Assembly (NCBI GenBank): GCA_015061625.1
Contig: SUWG01000003.1
Location: 1 to 64,000 of the forward strand
DNA length: 64,000 nt
Origin: Lentisphaerota bacterium
GTDB lineage: Bacteria > Verrucomicrobiota > Lentisphaeria > Victivallales > Victivallaceae
Direction: 5' to 3'
Under the pieces are notes generated by a model. It saw nothing but the letters and a program-made list of their open reading frames with translations, ran no database searches and was not told the DNA's origin. This document shows positions 18,657-29,392 of the stretch, one piece after another (positions within the stretch are counted from its first letter, which is position 1; the number at the start of each line of letters is the position of its first letter). A program made the position numbers and the translations under genes.

Positions 18657-21600
18657 AGATGAATCTCCATTTCTTTAATTCGCAGTGTGAACACTCGCTC
18701 AACAGGAAGAATATCCGGTGGTCGCCGGAAATTTTCTGTTCCAGATCTATTTTGAGTGTAACTTCCCCGATGGAACGGGTCAGCGGCGGATAGGCCTTCG
18801 GCACATCAAAGGTGGCGAGGATATTTTCCTTATCCAGCGAATCCATCCGCAAGGTGACGAAACCTACGGGTCTTTCCACCGGAGCATCGAAAACGGCTTC
18901 CACGGCGATGACATTATCCATATTGACCGTGCCGAAAGCGGATAATTCATAACTCATTTCGGTTGAGAGTTTGCCGATGGGCAGCGGTTGGGAAACCCAA
19001 TCATCCGCCCGGAATGTTTCCGTGGCCGGCAACTCATCCGGCGTGACGGCAAAGGGATCTTTTTCCTGCGGGATGCGGGCAATTACTTCCAGAGCCTTTT
19101 CCATTTTGGCGAATTGGTCAAGCGGTTTTTTCCCGGCCGGATAAGAGTAGAACACCATCGCACAATGCGGTTTCAACTCATAATCGAGCGTGTTATCTGC
19201 CGGATAAGCGCATTGGCTGCTTTGACCATTCATAAAATATACGGTCAAATCGCGGGCATGATCGAAAGCATTGAGTTTCACTTTACCGCTGCGTTTTTCG
19301 CTTGTGTTGTTGACTAAAACGGTCACTTCGGTGTCTTCGTAACTCCAGCAGGTCGTCTGCACTGCGGCGGTGGAAACGTAGTAAGTTCCCTGTCTGCCCC
19401 AGAAGCGGGAAATTTTGGGAACGCCCGGAATCAGCGTTACCGGTTTATCCATGTTGCCCAGATTGAAGAAATCCAGCAAAGCAAAGCGCAAATGCATAAG
19501 CATTTTGACAAATTTACGGAATTCCCCGCGCACCGGAGAGGTGATTTTGTGATGCTGGAACCAGCCGAGCTGTTCGCCATTGGTAAACTGGGTGGAAACT
19601 TTGGGGAAGGCGGCTTCCGGCTCTTCACCGACTCCATCCAACCCGATGAATTGGGTGTGACCGGCGTAAACTTCAGTAAAAAGCGGCACCTGACCGTCGA
19701 GCATCCACCGCCAGTTGAGCAAACCGTGGAAAAGGGCGACGCAATGTTCGGCATTGTCCTCGGTGGTCAGCACCATATCCGGTGAATGTTTCCGCCAGAA
19801 ATCCCGGATTTTGCTGTAAACCGGGTAGTGTCCGTCTTTGAACCAGTTATCTTCACCGATGCGGTGGCCGTGTTTCTCTGAATAGCATGGGCGCGGACGG
19901 GCGGCACCGATCTGATCGGCATAAACTCCGTCAAGGCCGTATTCGGCGATTTTGGTGGTCATTTCGTACTGATACTTCATATAAGTTTCAGTATGCGGGC
20001 AGAGGACTGCGGTGGGCAGACCGTACATTTCCACGGCCAGTGAACCATCTTCATCGATGACGGCATTGGGTACGGCGACCTTTTCGTAGAGGTAATCTTT
20101 GCCCCGGCGGTCGGGGGTCTGCCAGATGCGGGCGGTGGTATACGGCACGGTGCGGATATCATATTTACGCAAATCGGCGACATCTTCGATGAATTCCGGA
20201 GAGGCTTTGACCATGGGCGAGAGCCACGAACCGCGTTCATACCAGTCGTAAACGTGCAGAGCCAGCGGCAATTCCAGATATTCCCGGAGTTTTTTCAACG
20301 CCGGTGAAATGGCGGCCAGCGGGTGATAAGCGAGGTCGATGCGGAGCCACAAAGTGTTGTTCCACATCCATTCCGGGTGATCGGCAGGATCATCGGAGCG
20401 CGGCACGAACCACCATGCCCCGGAATCGATCAACTGTTGGCGGTAGATCTGACCGGCTTCAAACCAGTTGCCCCGGAAAAGTTCGATCCGGGCAAAGGAA
20501 AGCGACTGGTAACGGTTGGGTTTGCGGTCGGCATCATAAGGTGTTTTCCAGTCAAAGGAGAATACGCAACCGGAACTGCCGGCATTGAAGTTGAATTCCT
20601 TGGCTCTGGCCACCGGATCGCCCACGCCGCAGTAAACGCCGCTTTCCTGATCGTAATATGCGCCCATTTGCAGCGAGCAGTTGCCGCGGGGGTAGGGGCT
20701 GGTGTAGGAAACGTTGCGTTTGACGGCATCGGGCATTTCCATACCGGACATCTGGGGTACGAGCATGGTGTCGCATCCGTGGTCAAGCACTGCGGTCGAA
20801 ACCAGCGGGAAATTGACATCACGGAGCAGGAATCCCTCACTTTTATCCTGAATATCCAGATCAAATTTGATGCAGTCTGCGGCGAAACTCCAGTTGGTTT
20901 CCCCGCTGAAATCCGGAGTGGTCAGGGAGTTGAAACTGATTTTGAAGTTCCAGCATCCGTCGGCGGCTCTGACCGGTTCGGCGGCAAAGGATGAGGTCAG
21001 ATTTTCCGACAGTGCCGTGAAGAAGGTTTTTTCGGTATTTTTCTGCAAAGCGAAACGGTACCAGCAGTTTTCCGGTGAGAGCAATTCTCTGCCGGTTTTC
21101 CGGTCATACCATGATACCGGTATGGTATGAGTGCTGTTGCGGGCGATGACCAGGGTCGAATCCACGCTGTCAAGTTTGATCAACTCGACACTTTTCCAGT
21201 CGAAAATCAGCGAGTAACTGCCTTGTGAAATGGTCAATTTCGCCTGACGGATAACGGGATCATTTTCGCTGGCGAGCAAAGATTTTTCCTCATTGGTAAG
21301 CGGCGGGAAAACCCGGAATCCGGGAGTGACCATAGGTTCGGCAAGCACCAGATCCCGGATCTCACTTTCGGTGAACATTTTATCAAAGCTCCGGATCTTG
21401 GCGATCTCCCCGTCAAAGCCGTGTTCACCGGAAAGGCTTCTGCCTTTGCCGACGGTCAATGGCGCATCGGAAGGCACCGGAAACGATTTGTCATAACGGA
21501 TACCGCAAACCGGCACGCCGTCGAGATAAAGTTTGCCGTCGGTCCAATCTTCACCCTGTGAGCCGACGTGATGGTGGCCGATGACCAGTGCGGCATGGTG

Positions 21601-21846
21601 ATATTTGCCATCATCGGGCAGTACATCTTTACTGACCATGAATGACATCCAGCGGCCATCCGCCGCCTGATAGTTGGCGTAAAGTTTCGCTCCTTCATGG
21701 GCAAAGACCACATGGCCGGCCTGAAAGAGGAATACGCCGCTGCGTTTCGGGGTGTCCCGGAATACGGCGGCAAAGGTCATGCCTTTACCGGCATCGATAC
21801 CGGGCAGTTCCATCGGGAGAACCGGATTGTTTAACTCGATTGGCAT
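18649..21846 (-). CDS. LamG-like domain protein with putative glycosidase (DUF6259-like) region
   Basis: N-terminal LamG-like region (GKLYLDGVPVCGIRY...GFDGEIAKIRSFDKMFTESEI); paralogous to 34909-38331. Confidence 0.65.
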   Translation of the reverse strand: MPIELNNPVLPMELPGIDAGKGMTFAAVFRDTPKRSGVFLFQAGHVVFAHEGAKLYANYQAADGRWMSFMVSKDVLPDDGKYHHAALVIGHHHVGSQGEDWTDGKLYLDGVPVCGIRYDKSFPVPSDAPLTVGKGRSLSGEHGFDGEIAKIRSFDKMFTESEIRDLVLAEPMVTPGFRVFPPLTNEEKSLLASENDPVIRQAKLTISQGSYSLIFDWKSVELIKLDSVDSTLVIARNSTHTIPVSWYDRKTGRELLSPENCWYRFALQKNTEKTFFTALSENLTSSFAAEPVRAADGCWNFKISFNSLTTPDFSGETNWSFAADCIKFDLDIQDKSEGFLLRDVNFPLVSTAVLDHGCDTMLVPQMSGMEMPDAVKRNVSYTSPYPRGNCSLQMGAYYDQESGVYCGVGDPVARAKEFNFNAGSSGCVFSFDWKTPYDADRKPNRYQSLSFARIELFRGNWFEAGQIYRQQLIDSGAWWFVPRSDDPADHPEWMWNNTLWLRIDLAYHPLAAISPALKKLREYLELPLALHVYDWYERGSWLSPMVKASPEFIEDVADLRKYDIRTVPYTTARIWQTPDRRGKDYLYEKVAVPNAVIDEDGSLAVEMYGLPTAVLCPHTETYMKYQYEMTTKIAEYGLDGVYADQIGAARPRPCYSEKHGHRIGEDNWFKDGHYPVYSKIRDFWRKHSPDMVLTTEDNAEHCVALFHGLLNWRWMLDGQVPLFTEVYAGHTQFIGLDGVGEEPEAAFPKVSTQFTNGEQLGWFQHHKITSPVRGEFRKFVKMLMHLRFALLDFFNLGNMDKPVTLIPGVPKISRFWGRQGTYYVSTAAVQTTCWSYEDTEVTVLVNNTSEKRSGKVKLNAFDHARDLTVYFMNGQSSQCAYPADNTLDYELKPHCAMVFYSYPAGKKPLDQFAKMEKALEVIARIPQEKDPFAVTPDELPATETFRADDWVSQPLPIGKLSTEMSYELSAFGTVNMDNVIAVEAVFDAPVERPVGFVTLRMDSLDKENILATFDVPKAYPPLTRSIGEVTLKIDLEQKISGDHRIFFLLSECSHCELKKWRFIYA

Positions 21847-21974
21847 AAATCGTTTTCCTTAAAATATACTGATTTTTCAGTGATGCAACCGGAATTTTGG
21901 AGACAATACCCCTTGCAAACGGCATTTTCTGCCGTGTTTTTCCGGGGTATTGCAGTTGAAGTTTTGAGGGGATT

Positions 21975-22823
21975 TTACTCCTCAACTCCGCCCTCGGCCT
22001 GTTCTTCGGCGGCGGCTTTCCATGATGCTTCCGGAGCGGTGAACCCCTTGATCGTCATAGTGTAGACCATGGATTTCCAACCGGCCTGAAGTTCCTTGGC
22101 GAAACCGGGCTGATAGTAAAGTTTGTGGCTGTTGGAGCGATCCCAGAAGCGGCAGCCTCCGGCCATGGCGGTATCATCATCGAGAATGGCGGTGAAACCG
22201 ATCTGACTTTCGGGGATATACATGGCGAACCAGAGTGTACGCAGTGCAGTGCGGTGCAGATGGAATGCGCCTTTACTCTCAAATTTGCCGGAAAACATGG
22301 CGTCGTTGTGCATTCTGGCGATCCATTCAGTGGTCTTTTCCGTAAAGCAGAACTGGTGGACATAGATACCCGCCAGAGCTTGATTTTCCAGTGCTTCGAT
22401 CTGGGAGGAAACTTTCACTCCGTCGGCGGAAACTTCGATCGTATAGGTGACTTTGAGTTTGTCACACTGGGAAATGCGGATCACTTTGACATTGTTGCCG
22501 TTGAAAACTTTACGGCCGGGGTTGGTATCGCTGACCCCGTCAGTGATGACTTCCAGAGAGAGGATTTTTTCCACGCCGCCTTCTTTGTGACCGGAACCGA
22601 TGAAACGGGGGCCTTTGACTTCCGGGATCGAGGGGAGAATGACGATAGTGGCATTGTAACCGTTGCCGTTGCAGATGACCACATTTTTGTAACTGATGGT
22701 CTGGATGGTTTTGTAACCGTTGAAAGTTACCTTGTAATCACCGCTGGTTACGGTAAAGTTGGCGTGGAGTTGGATGACACCGGCTGCAAAAGCCAGCAGA
22801 CAGAGGGTGAAAAGTTTTTTCAT
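21975..22823 (-). CDS. Secreted uncharacterised protein with FIGSGHKEGGVE motif
   Basis: Signal peptide; paralogous to 22839-23627 and 38341-39549. Confidence 0.65.
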   Translation of the reverse strand: MKKLFTLCLLAFAAGVIQLHANFTVTSGDYKVTFNGYKTIQTISYKNVVICNGNGYNATIVILPSIPEVKGPRFIGSGHKEGGVEKILSLEVITDGVSDTNPGRKVFNGNNVKVIRISQCDKLKVTYTIEVSADGVKVSSQIEALENQALAGIYVHQFCFTEKTTEWIARMHNDAMFSGKFESKGAFHLHRTALRTLWFAMYIPESQIGFTAILDDDTAMAGGCRFWDRSNSHKLYYQPGFAKELQAGWKSMVYTMTIKGFTAPEASWKAAAEEQAEGGVEE

Positions 22824-22838
22824 TTTTAATTCCTTTTT

Positions 22839-23627
22839 TTAGTGGTTGTTGACTATCGGTAAATTTTTCCAATATTCCGGTAAGGTTTCCGCCCACGCTT
22901 TGACGGTGCCGGTGAAATTTTCTTCCGCAGCGGGCAGAATGGTTTGCCGTATGATAAATTCAGGTGATATTTCTCCGGCGGGAATATCGCCTTTGAAGTC
23001 AAGTTCGCAGTAAAATTTGTGATAAATATGCCGATCCCACAATTTCCCTGTGGCGATCTCTGCCAGCCGGGGGTCGGGAGCAAAAGCGATGGCAAGTTGG
23101 TATGCCGGGGCGAAAAGTGCGGCGCACCGACAGTGACCGAAATAGATCATTTCGCCCTGACTCTGACAATAGCCACTCTGCCATGAACCATTTCCGTCCA
23201 GAAATATATAACGGTCAAACTCTGTTGACCAACTGTATTGATGCACATAAAAGAGCGCGATTTTCTGGATATCTGCCGCCTGATAGCGGCAGGATGAGAG
23301 CGTTTCCATTTCCGTTGAGTGATAATCAAGGGAAATCTGCAGATTTTCCAGTCGGGTTTTTCTTTTCCAGTGCAGTTCATTGCCGGCGGCAATGGCGATA
23401 TTCAAATCATCGAATATCTCACTGCCGCCCTCATGATGACCGACACCGATGAATTTCCCCGGAGCATTGGCGATCACGGTGCCGTTGAAGCCCGCATCAC
23501 AGCAGATGACTTTGCCGTCAAACTGCCACTCTTTGAATGCAAATGCATTCTTTCCGTCAAGCATTATCTGACTTTTTCCGCAGGATAACGGAATATCCTG
23601 CGGATTTTGGAAACGGGGAATATTCAT
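22839..23627 (-). CDS. Uncharacterised protein with FIGVGHHEGGSE motif
   Basis: Same family as 21975-22823, no signal peptide. Confidence 0.6.
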   Translation of the reverse strand: MNIPRFQNPQDIPLSCGKSQIMLDGKNAFAFKEWQFDGKVICCDAGFNGTVIANAPGKFIGVGHHEGGSEIFDDLNIAIAAGNELHWKRKTRLENLQISLDYHSTEMETLSSCRYQAADIQKIALFYVHQYSWSTEFDRYIFLDGNGSWQSGYCQSQGEMIYFGHCRCAALFAPAYQLAIAFAPDPRLAEIATGKLWDRHIYHKFYCELDFKGDIPAGEISPEFIIRQTILPAAEENFTGTVKAWAETLPEYWKNLPIVNNH

Positions 23628-23647
23628 TTTTGCCGTTACGATATAAA

Positions 23648-24445
23648 TTACAGAGTTTTGCTGTTGCCGCTGGCATCAAGCACGGTGAAGGTCTTGCTGG
23701 AATCCCAGTTCTTGATCGTGCCGCCGTCAACTGCTTCGGCGTGACCGTCGAGCATCGCTGTATTCATGCGGTCAGCATGACGGAGCATGAATTTCGCCGC
23801 CTGACCGGAAGCGATCGAAACACCTGAAGCTTTATAGAAGTAGCCGAATTGTCCCTGACCGATGGTATTGGTATTACTGTCACACTGGGAGTCTCCGACC
23901 AGCATGAACGTCGTGGAACTCTGGACTTTGCCGGTGTGAACTACCGTGGAAGAAACCACCGGCCCCTGGGCAAGTGCGCCGGATTCTGCTGTATAGCGGG
24001 GATGGGCACTGAAGTGATATGGCGCACCGTAACCGGCTTTGCCGAAGTTGTTGTTGGTCGTATTGGGCAGACCGCTCGGACAGTTTACCAGATCCAGATC
24101 CGTCGGCAGGTAGTCGCCTCTTTGACACCAGGTATTGTCAACTTTGGTTGCAAACATCGCACTTCCCCAACCGCGGTCGGTTTGGAACGCTAACACGATA
24201 ACGCCGTCATTGGCATCGCCGTATTGCTGAAACGCCATGCCGATCTGTTTCAAATTGTTGATACAACTGGCGGCACGGCCGCGTTCACGGGCGGAGTTGA
24301 GGGCAGGCAGCAAAATCGCCGCCAGAATGGCGATAATGGCGATCACGACCAGCAATTCGATCAGCGTGAAGCCGTACGGCTTCATTCTCTGTGCAGAGAA
24401 TGAATTACTTTTCACAAGGCACTGTTTCCGGGAACTTTTTTTCAT
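23648..24445 (-). CDS. Pseudopilin-like protein (prepilin-type N-terminal methylation/cleavage motif)
   Basis: [49 protein letters not shown]; start reset to ATG 24445 with AAAGGA. Confidence 0.88.
   Translation of the reverse strand: MKKSSRKQCLVKSNSFSAQRMKPYGFTLIELLVVIAIIAILAAILLPALNSARERGRAASCINNLKQIGMAFQQYGDANDGVIVLAFQTDRGWGSAMFATKVDNTWCQRGDYLPTDLDLVNCPSGLPNTTNNNFGKAGYGAPYHFSAHPRYTAESGALAQGPVVSSTVVHTGKVQSSTTFMLVGDSQCDSNTNTIGQGQFGYFYKASGVSIASGQAAKFMLRHADRMNTAMLDGHAEAVDGGTIKNWDSSKTFTVLDASGNSKTL
24367..24404. repeat. Twin palindrome in pseudopilin leader codons
   Basis: TGAAGCCGTACGGCTTCA (18-bp perfect palindrome) overlapping TTCATTCTCTG-TG-CAGAGAATGAA. Confidence 0.85.
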
Positions 24446-24450
24446 AATGC

Positions 24451-25824
24451 TCATCCTTTCATATTTTGGGGTGAATCGGAAACACTCTTTGACTCTGCGG
24501 CTTTGATCTTTTTCCACCGCAAATAAACCATTATCAGAAACATCGAGGCCGCCAGTGTGAAAACAAAGTCCCACACATAAATAAAACGGTAGCCCCAGAT
24601 ATCCACGACTTTGCCCGCCAGCCAACTGCCGATGACACTGCAAATACAGGTGATCATCATCGCCGCAGAACAGAATTGACCATACTTTTCTTTCGGCAGC
24701 AGCAAAATCAGCATCGGGGTCGAGGCGAGCGACTGCATCGTATAAATCAGCACCAGCACCAGACCGATAACGAGAAATGAATTGTAATCCACCGCCCAGA
24801 AATAGCCCCAGATATTCAGAAACAATACGATCACTCCCGTAAAGAAGTAGAGCAGTAACGCATTGAATTTGTCAATGCAGAACATCATTACCGCCAGCAC
24901 CCCCAGCGATACGATTTTGCCGTATGCCATGATCTCCCCATACTGCTCCGTACTCAAATTCAAATCTCTGGTCGCAAAAAGAATGTTGAACATCCCCCGG
25001 CAGCTGGTCGAGACATTGGTCAGCGCAAATCCCAGAAACAACAGCAGATAAAACGGTTTGGAAAAACAATCTTTGAAGTAAGTCCGGAAGTTCTCCACCG
25101 TGCGTTTGTGCCACGGCAGATCATTATCCGGCACTTCCGGCGGCGGATATTCACCCTCTTTTACAAACAAACATAATCCGGTGAAACTGATGGCAAACAA
25201 TGCCGCAATACCCGTGTAGAGCCACTGGGCATGAGTTTCAGCATATTTGAGCAGAAACATATTGAAAATAAAGCCCGCCGCGGTCGCCACCAGACCCTTT
25301 GCCACCTGAAAACGGCCGATGAATTCTCCGGGGATCACATCCGGAGCCAGATAACAGGAAATAATGCCGATCAGCAATCCGGCAATATAAAAACAGAGAA
25401 ATACCACACTGTAAAGCACCAGCATCAGATAGTTGCCGTTGACCGACGGGAAAAATGAGGCGATCGAAGAACGGAAAAGCGGCAGCCACCCCAACAGCAA
25501 CCCGAAAAACGTGACAAACGGGATCGACCAGAGCATGAATGGCATCCGGCGGCCCATTTTTGTCCTCGTGCGGTCACTGGCGGTGCTGATGATCGGATTC
25601 AGGAAAAAATTTGCCAGCGCAGGCAGACTGCCCAGCACCACTCCCATCCATTCGCCGGAAGCTCCCAGAGCCTTGAAATTCAGCGGCATCAATGTCGGCA
25701 CGAGGATATACTGGATCATGTCGTACCAGAATATACCCCACAATACCCAGAAACAAACGATCAGCAATCTCGCCATATTATAGCGCAATGTGCCGACTGT
25801 ATAGATTTTACCCTCTTTTTCCAT
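24451..25824 (-). CDS. MFS transporter (sugar-cation symporter-like)
   Basis: Multiple TM helices; [28 protein letters not shown] motif A-like. Confidence 0.85.
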   Translation of the reverse strand: MEKEGKIYTVGTLRYNMARLLIVCFWVLWGIFWYDMIQYILVPTLMPLNFKALGASGEWMGVVLGSLPALANFFLNPIISTASDRTRTKMGRRMPFMLWSIPFVTFFGLLLGWLPLFRSSIASFFPSVNGNYLMLVLYSVVFLCFYIAGLLIGIISCYLAPDVIPGEFIGRFQVAKGLVATAAGFIFNMFLLKYAETHAQWLYTGIAALFAISFTGLCLFVKEGEYPPPEVPDNDLPWHKRTVENFRTYFKDCFSKPFYLLLFLGFALTNVSTSCRGMFNILFATRDLNLSTEQYGEIMAYGKIVSLGVLAVMMFCIDKFNALLLYFFTGVIVLFLNIWGYFWAVDYNSFLVIGLVLVLIYTMQSLASTPMLILLLPKEKYGQFCSAAMMITCICSVIGSWLAGKVVDIWGYRFIYVWDFVFTLAASMFLIMVYLRWKKIKAAESKSVSDSPQNMKG

Positions 25825-26138
25825 TGATAGCCCCCGGCAAAAATTCTGTTATGATTTAAATATACACAAAAAATTGATTTTTCATAGTGTAAAACGTGAA
25901 AAAATCAGAAAAAAGTTGAAAAATGTGCGTTTTGCATCATTTCAGGTGATGTTTTCTGTTCTTTTCAATTTTTTTGCCACATCTTTTTTGCCGCAATTTT
26001 TACTTGCAACATCTTAATATATCATATAGTGCCGCCCGTAAATGGACTAACGGATTAAAAAATGGATAATTTGATTTTTTTTTATTACATTATGGGCAAT
26101 CTCCTGGCAATGCCGCTGTGGATGTCCGTATTGTCCGT

Positions 26139-26175
26139 AAAAAAAATGCGCCCGGCACTTCAGGGTGCGGGCGCA
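26139..26175 (-). terminator. Rho-independent terminator downstream of small secreted protein gene
   Basis: TGCGCCC(g)GCAC-loop-GTGCGGGCGCA stem with T-tract on the minus strand. Confidence 0.75.
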
Positions 26176-26190
26176 GGCTTGCTCCAACTG

Positions 26191-26538
26191 TCAGTTGGTT
26201 CTGATTTCGTAAACGTTGTAGACATTGCCGCGGTTGACTACTTTGATGGTGAATTTGCCATCCCAGCGCGGATACCAGCGGCAGGTGCAATTATCCGAAC
26301 TGCCGTCATCTTTGGCAACCAGATTGCCGTTGGCATCGTAAACGTAAAGGTCAAGGTCAGTGTCTCCGTCACCGGCGACCGTCACCTGTGCCATTTCGCC
26401 GCCGTTGAAAGATACTTCAAAACGGTCGGTGCCGTTGGCTTTTACCGAGGTTTTCGATTCTTTCGGCCCGCCGGAAGCCCCGGCAAATACGGTTGCACCC
26501 GTCAACACGAAAAACAATACCGCAGTAAATTTTTTCAT
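26191..26538 (-). CDS. Small secreted protein, pre-peptidase C-terminal (PPC)-like beta-sandwich
   Basis: Signal peptide MKKFTAVLFFVLTGATVFA; DTDLDLYVYDANGNLVAKDDGSSDN; start reset to ATG 26538. Confidence 0.65.
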   Translation of the reverse strand: MKKFTAVLFFVLTGATVFAGASGGPKESKTSVKANGTDRFEVSFNGGEMAQVTVAGDGDTDLDLYVYDANGNLVAKDDGSSDNCTCRWYPRWDGKFTIKVVNRGNVYNVYEIRTN

Positions 26539-26564
26539 TCTGTTACCTCTGTGGTTCGATGTTG

Positions 26565-28064
26565 TCAGCAATGGAAATATTTTTCCACCAATTCAAGGAT
26601 CTTCGCCTGATCGTTACCGATATCCTGACGCAGGGTGCGGTCATTGAATTTGCGGAGCGTGGAAATCAATCCATCGATCATCGACGGCGCAAAGACCCCA
26701 TCTTTTTCGTAGAATGCCCGCTGGGCTTCCAGACAATCCGCTGATGCCGCACAACTGTCGGGCAGCACGTTGAGCGAATCGAGAATGGCTTTATTTTCGT
26801 CTTTGTGGATATTCACATTGACATAAGTTCTGGCGGCGATATCCAATGCTTCCGGATTCTCAAAACCGTGACGGAATGCCACCGCCAGACCGGCGAGCAG
26901 CAGGAAGATATCCGCAGAAGCATCCGGAGAACGCATTTCCACGGTCTGTTTCTGGCTGGTATCGTAAGCCGCCGAGGCTTTTTCCAGCGGGTTGGCCTGG
27001 GCGCAGAGATCTTTTTTGCTCGTCCAGCCCAGAGGCACACGCACCAGCACCGAGCGGTTGCGGTCGCCCCAGCAGATGTTGGTCGGGGCCTCCTGATGCG
27101 GCACCAGACGGAAATAACTGGTCGGGTTGGTGTTGCCGAATGCGGTGATCGACGGGGCCAGTGTCATCAGACCGGCGATCGCTTTTTTCGCATCATCGGA
27201 AAGGACTCCATTTTTCTGCATCAGATTGAGGCCGTCTTTCATCACACGGAAGTGGATATGCATACCCGAACCGGCTTTGCCCACGGTGATTTTCGGCGCA
27301 AAGGTGACATCGTAGCCATACTGATAAGCCAGATTGCGGATGACCCATTTGGCCAGCAGGAGTTGTTCGGCGGCTTCTTCAGCATAGACCGGGAGGAATT
27401 CGATTTCGTTCTGCTCGTAGATTTTGCCGTCGAGTGTGAAGTTGCCCACTTCGGAGTGGCCGTATTTGATCTGGCCGCCGATCCGGGCGATATAGTTCAT
27501 GCACATCTGGCGGAATTCACCGAATTTGGCATAGGGGGCGGATTCGTGATAACCTTTCTGATCGACTGCCGGATAGCACTCATCGTCATCGGCGATCACA
27601 TAATATTCCAATTCGCCCATCGCCTGAAATTCTAGCCCGGTGGATTTGGTGAATGCTTCACACGCCTTATGCAGGGTGTATTCCGGACTGCTCGCCAGCG
27701 GTTCGCCGTCTTTGTTGAAAAATGAACAGAGCATATTCACCGTCGGCAATTCGCAGAAAGGATCGATATACGCCGTGCGGAAACGGGGAACCACATAAAG
27801 GTCACTGTTGTTCGCTTCGATGAAGGGGAAAAGGCTGGAACCATCCACCCTTTCGCCGCAGGAGAGGATCTCGTCGAGGTAAGCGGCATCGTTGATGACG
27901 AAATTCAGCGTTTTGATGCGGCCGTCACCGGCGGGATACTGGAAATTGATGTGGCGGATACCCTCGGAAATGATAAAGTCGATGATATCTTTTTTGGTGA
28001 ATTCTTTGGGTGATTTGCCGATTTTTACCGCCAAATCGTTACAGGAGTAGTTGAGATTGTCCAT
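26565..28064 (-). CDS. Glutamine synthetase family protein
   Basis: GSGMHIHFRVMKDG, SITAFGNTNPTSYFRLVPHQEAPTNICWGDRNRSVLVRVP. Confidence 0.92.
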   Translation of the reverse strand: MDNLNYSCNDLAVKIGKSPKEFTKKDIIDFIISEGIRHINFQYPAGDGRIKTLNFVINDAAYLDEILSCGERVDGSSLFPFIEANNSDLYVVPRFRTAYIDPFCELPTVNMLCSFFNKDGEPLASSPEYTLHKACEAFTKSTGLEFQAMGELEYYVIADDDECYPAVDQKGYHESAPYAKFGEFRQMCMNYIARIGGQIKYGHSEVGNFTLDGKIYEQNEIEFLPVYAEEAAEQLLLAKWVIRNLAYQYGYDVTFAPKITVGKAGSGMHIHFRVMKDGLNLMQKNGVLSDDAKKAIAGLMTLAPSITAFGNTNPTSYFRLVPHQEAPTNICWGDRNRSVLVRVPLGWTSKKDLCAQANPLEKASAAYDTSQKQTVEMRSPDASADIFLLLAGLAVAFRHGFENPEALDIAARTYVNVNIHKDENKAILDSLNVLPDSCAASADCLEAQRAFYEKDGVFAPSMIDGLISTLRKFNDRTLRQDIGNDQAKILELVEKYFHC

Positions 28065-28093
28065 TTTTTACTTCCTTATTTTTTGAAAGGTGA

Positions 28094-29365
28094 TTAATTC
28101 TGATAATTTATCCAACTTGACAGATCGGCTTCCTCCATCCGGCGGGGGATGCCGTCAAATTCAACTTTGATCACCGAAGCCAGCGGGTCGGGCGGCAACG
28201 CCGGAAGACCGCTGATGGTGAGTTTGCCGTTATTCTTATCCCAGACAAAGGGGTACTCTCTGCCGGTGGCAAGCAGAGTTACTTTTTTGACCGGAGTGGC
28301 AACCTTTACCGCGGTGGCAACTTTGCCCGGCCAGCGGAAAATGCACCAGTAGCCGACATTATCTTTTCTCGTCCACGGGCCTTGCAGATTGAGGTCGATG
28401 ATACCCGGCTGGGAAGCACCGATCAAATCGCAACTCTGCGAATTGCGGATCGCTTCTTCATTATCTTTGAGCCAGCGGCCGACCGCCTGAAGTCTTTCCA
28501 GTTCCTCATTGCGGATCGAACCATCCGGACACGGCCCGATATTGAGCAGATAGTTGCCGCCGAGCTGGGCGGCCTGAATCAGATATTGAAGCAACTGCTC
28601 GGCACTTTTCCAGTTGGGGTTGAATCTGGTATATCCCCAGGCGCAGGAATCGCCGATACACATACAACTTTCGGTCATGCGCTGCTGACCGGCTCTGACC
28701 ACCTGTTCCGGAGTTTCGATATCTTCATCCGTACCGGAACGGTCATTGATGATGATCTGCGGCTGAAGTTCACGCACCATGGCATTGAGTTCGGCGGAGT
28801 TCCAGAATTTTGCCCACTCCGGCCGGCGGAATTGATATCTGGCATCCCATGCGCCGTCATATTCCAGCAGGTCGATCTGACCGTAATTGGTCATCAATTC
28901 CCGCACCTGATCGAATGCCTGCTGCACCAGGGCCTGTTTGGATTCCGGATATTTTTCCGGTTCAAAGTAACCGGGGAACCGCCAATCCAGCAGCGAGTAG
29001 TACAACCCGACTTTCAACCCGGCGGCTCTGGCAGCTTCCACATATTCTCTTACAATATCCCGTTTGCATCCCAGTTTGGCACTGGTGAAGTCGGAATATT
29101 TACTGTCAAACAGACAGAATCCTTCATGGTGTCTGGTGGTCAGCACCATATATTTCGCTCCGGCGGCTCTGGCAGTTTCCGCCCACTCTTTCGCACAGCC
29201 GGGGGCCGGCAGGAATGAGTCGGCAAGTTTGGCATATTCCGGGGCGGGGATCCGCTCGGAATACATCGTCCATTCACCGCGGCCGAGCAGTGAATAGAGG
29301 CCGAAATGGATATATATTCCGAATCTGGCCTCGTTGAACCACTTCATGCGTTCTTCGTAAGTCAT
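28094..29365 (-). CDS. Alpha-L-fucosidase, GH29 family
   Basis: MKWFNEARFGIYIHFGLYSLLGRGEWTMY, YMVLTTRHHEGFCLFDSKYSDF, GLYYSLLDW. Confidence 0.92.
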   Translation of the reverse strand: MTYEERMKWFNEARFGIYIHFGLYSLLGRGEWTMYSERIPAPEYAKLADSFLPAPGCAKEWAETARAAGAKYMVLTTRHHEGFCLFDSKYSDFTSAKLGCKRDIVREYVEAARAAGLKVGLYYSLLDWRFPGYFEPEKYPESKQALVQQAFDQVRELMTNYGQIDLLEYDGAWDARYQFRRPEWAKFWNSAELNAMVRELQPQIIINDRSGTDEDIETPEQVVRAGQQRMTESCMCIGDSCAWGYTRFNPNWKSAEQLLQYLIQAAQLGGNYLLNIGPCPDGSIRNEELERLQAVGRWLKDNEEAIRNSQSCDLIGASQPGIIDLNLQGPWTRKDNVGYWCIFRWPGKVATAVKVATPVKKVTLLATGREYPFVWDKNNGKLTISGLPALPPDPLASVIKVEFDGIPRRMEEADLSSWINYQN

Positions 29366-29392
29366 AATATTTTTCCTCCTGTAAAGGTTGTG

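Noticed and set aside
26062-26610. 182-aa plus-strand ORF in the region of the small secreted protein
   Set aside because: Mostly antisense to 26191-26538 and to a terminator; no plausible product.
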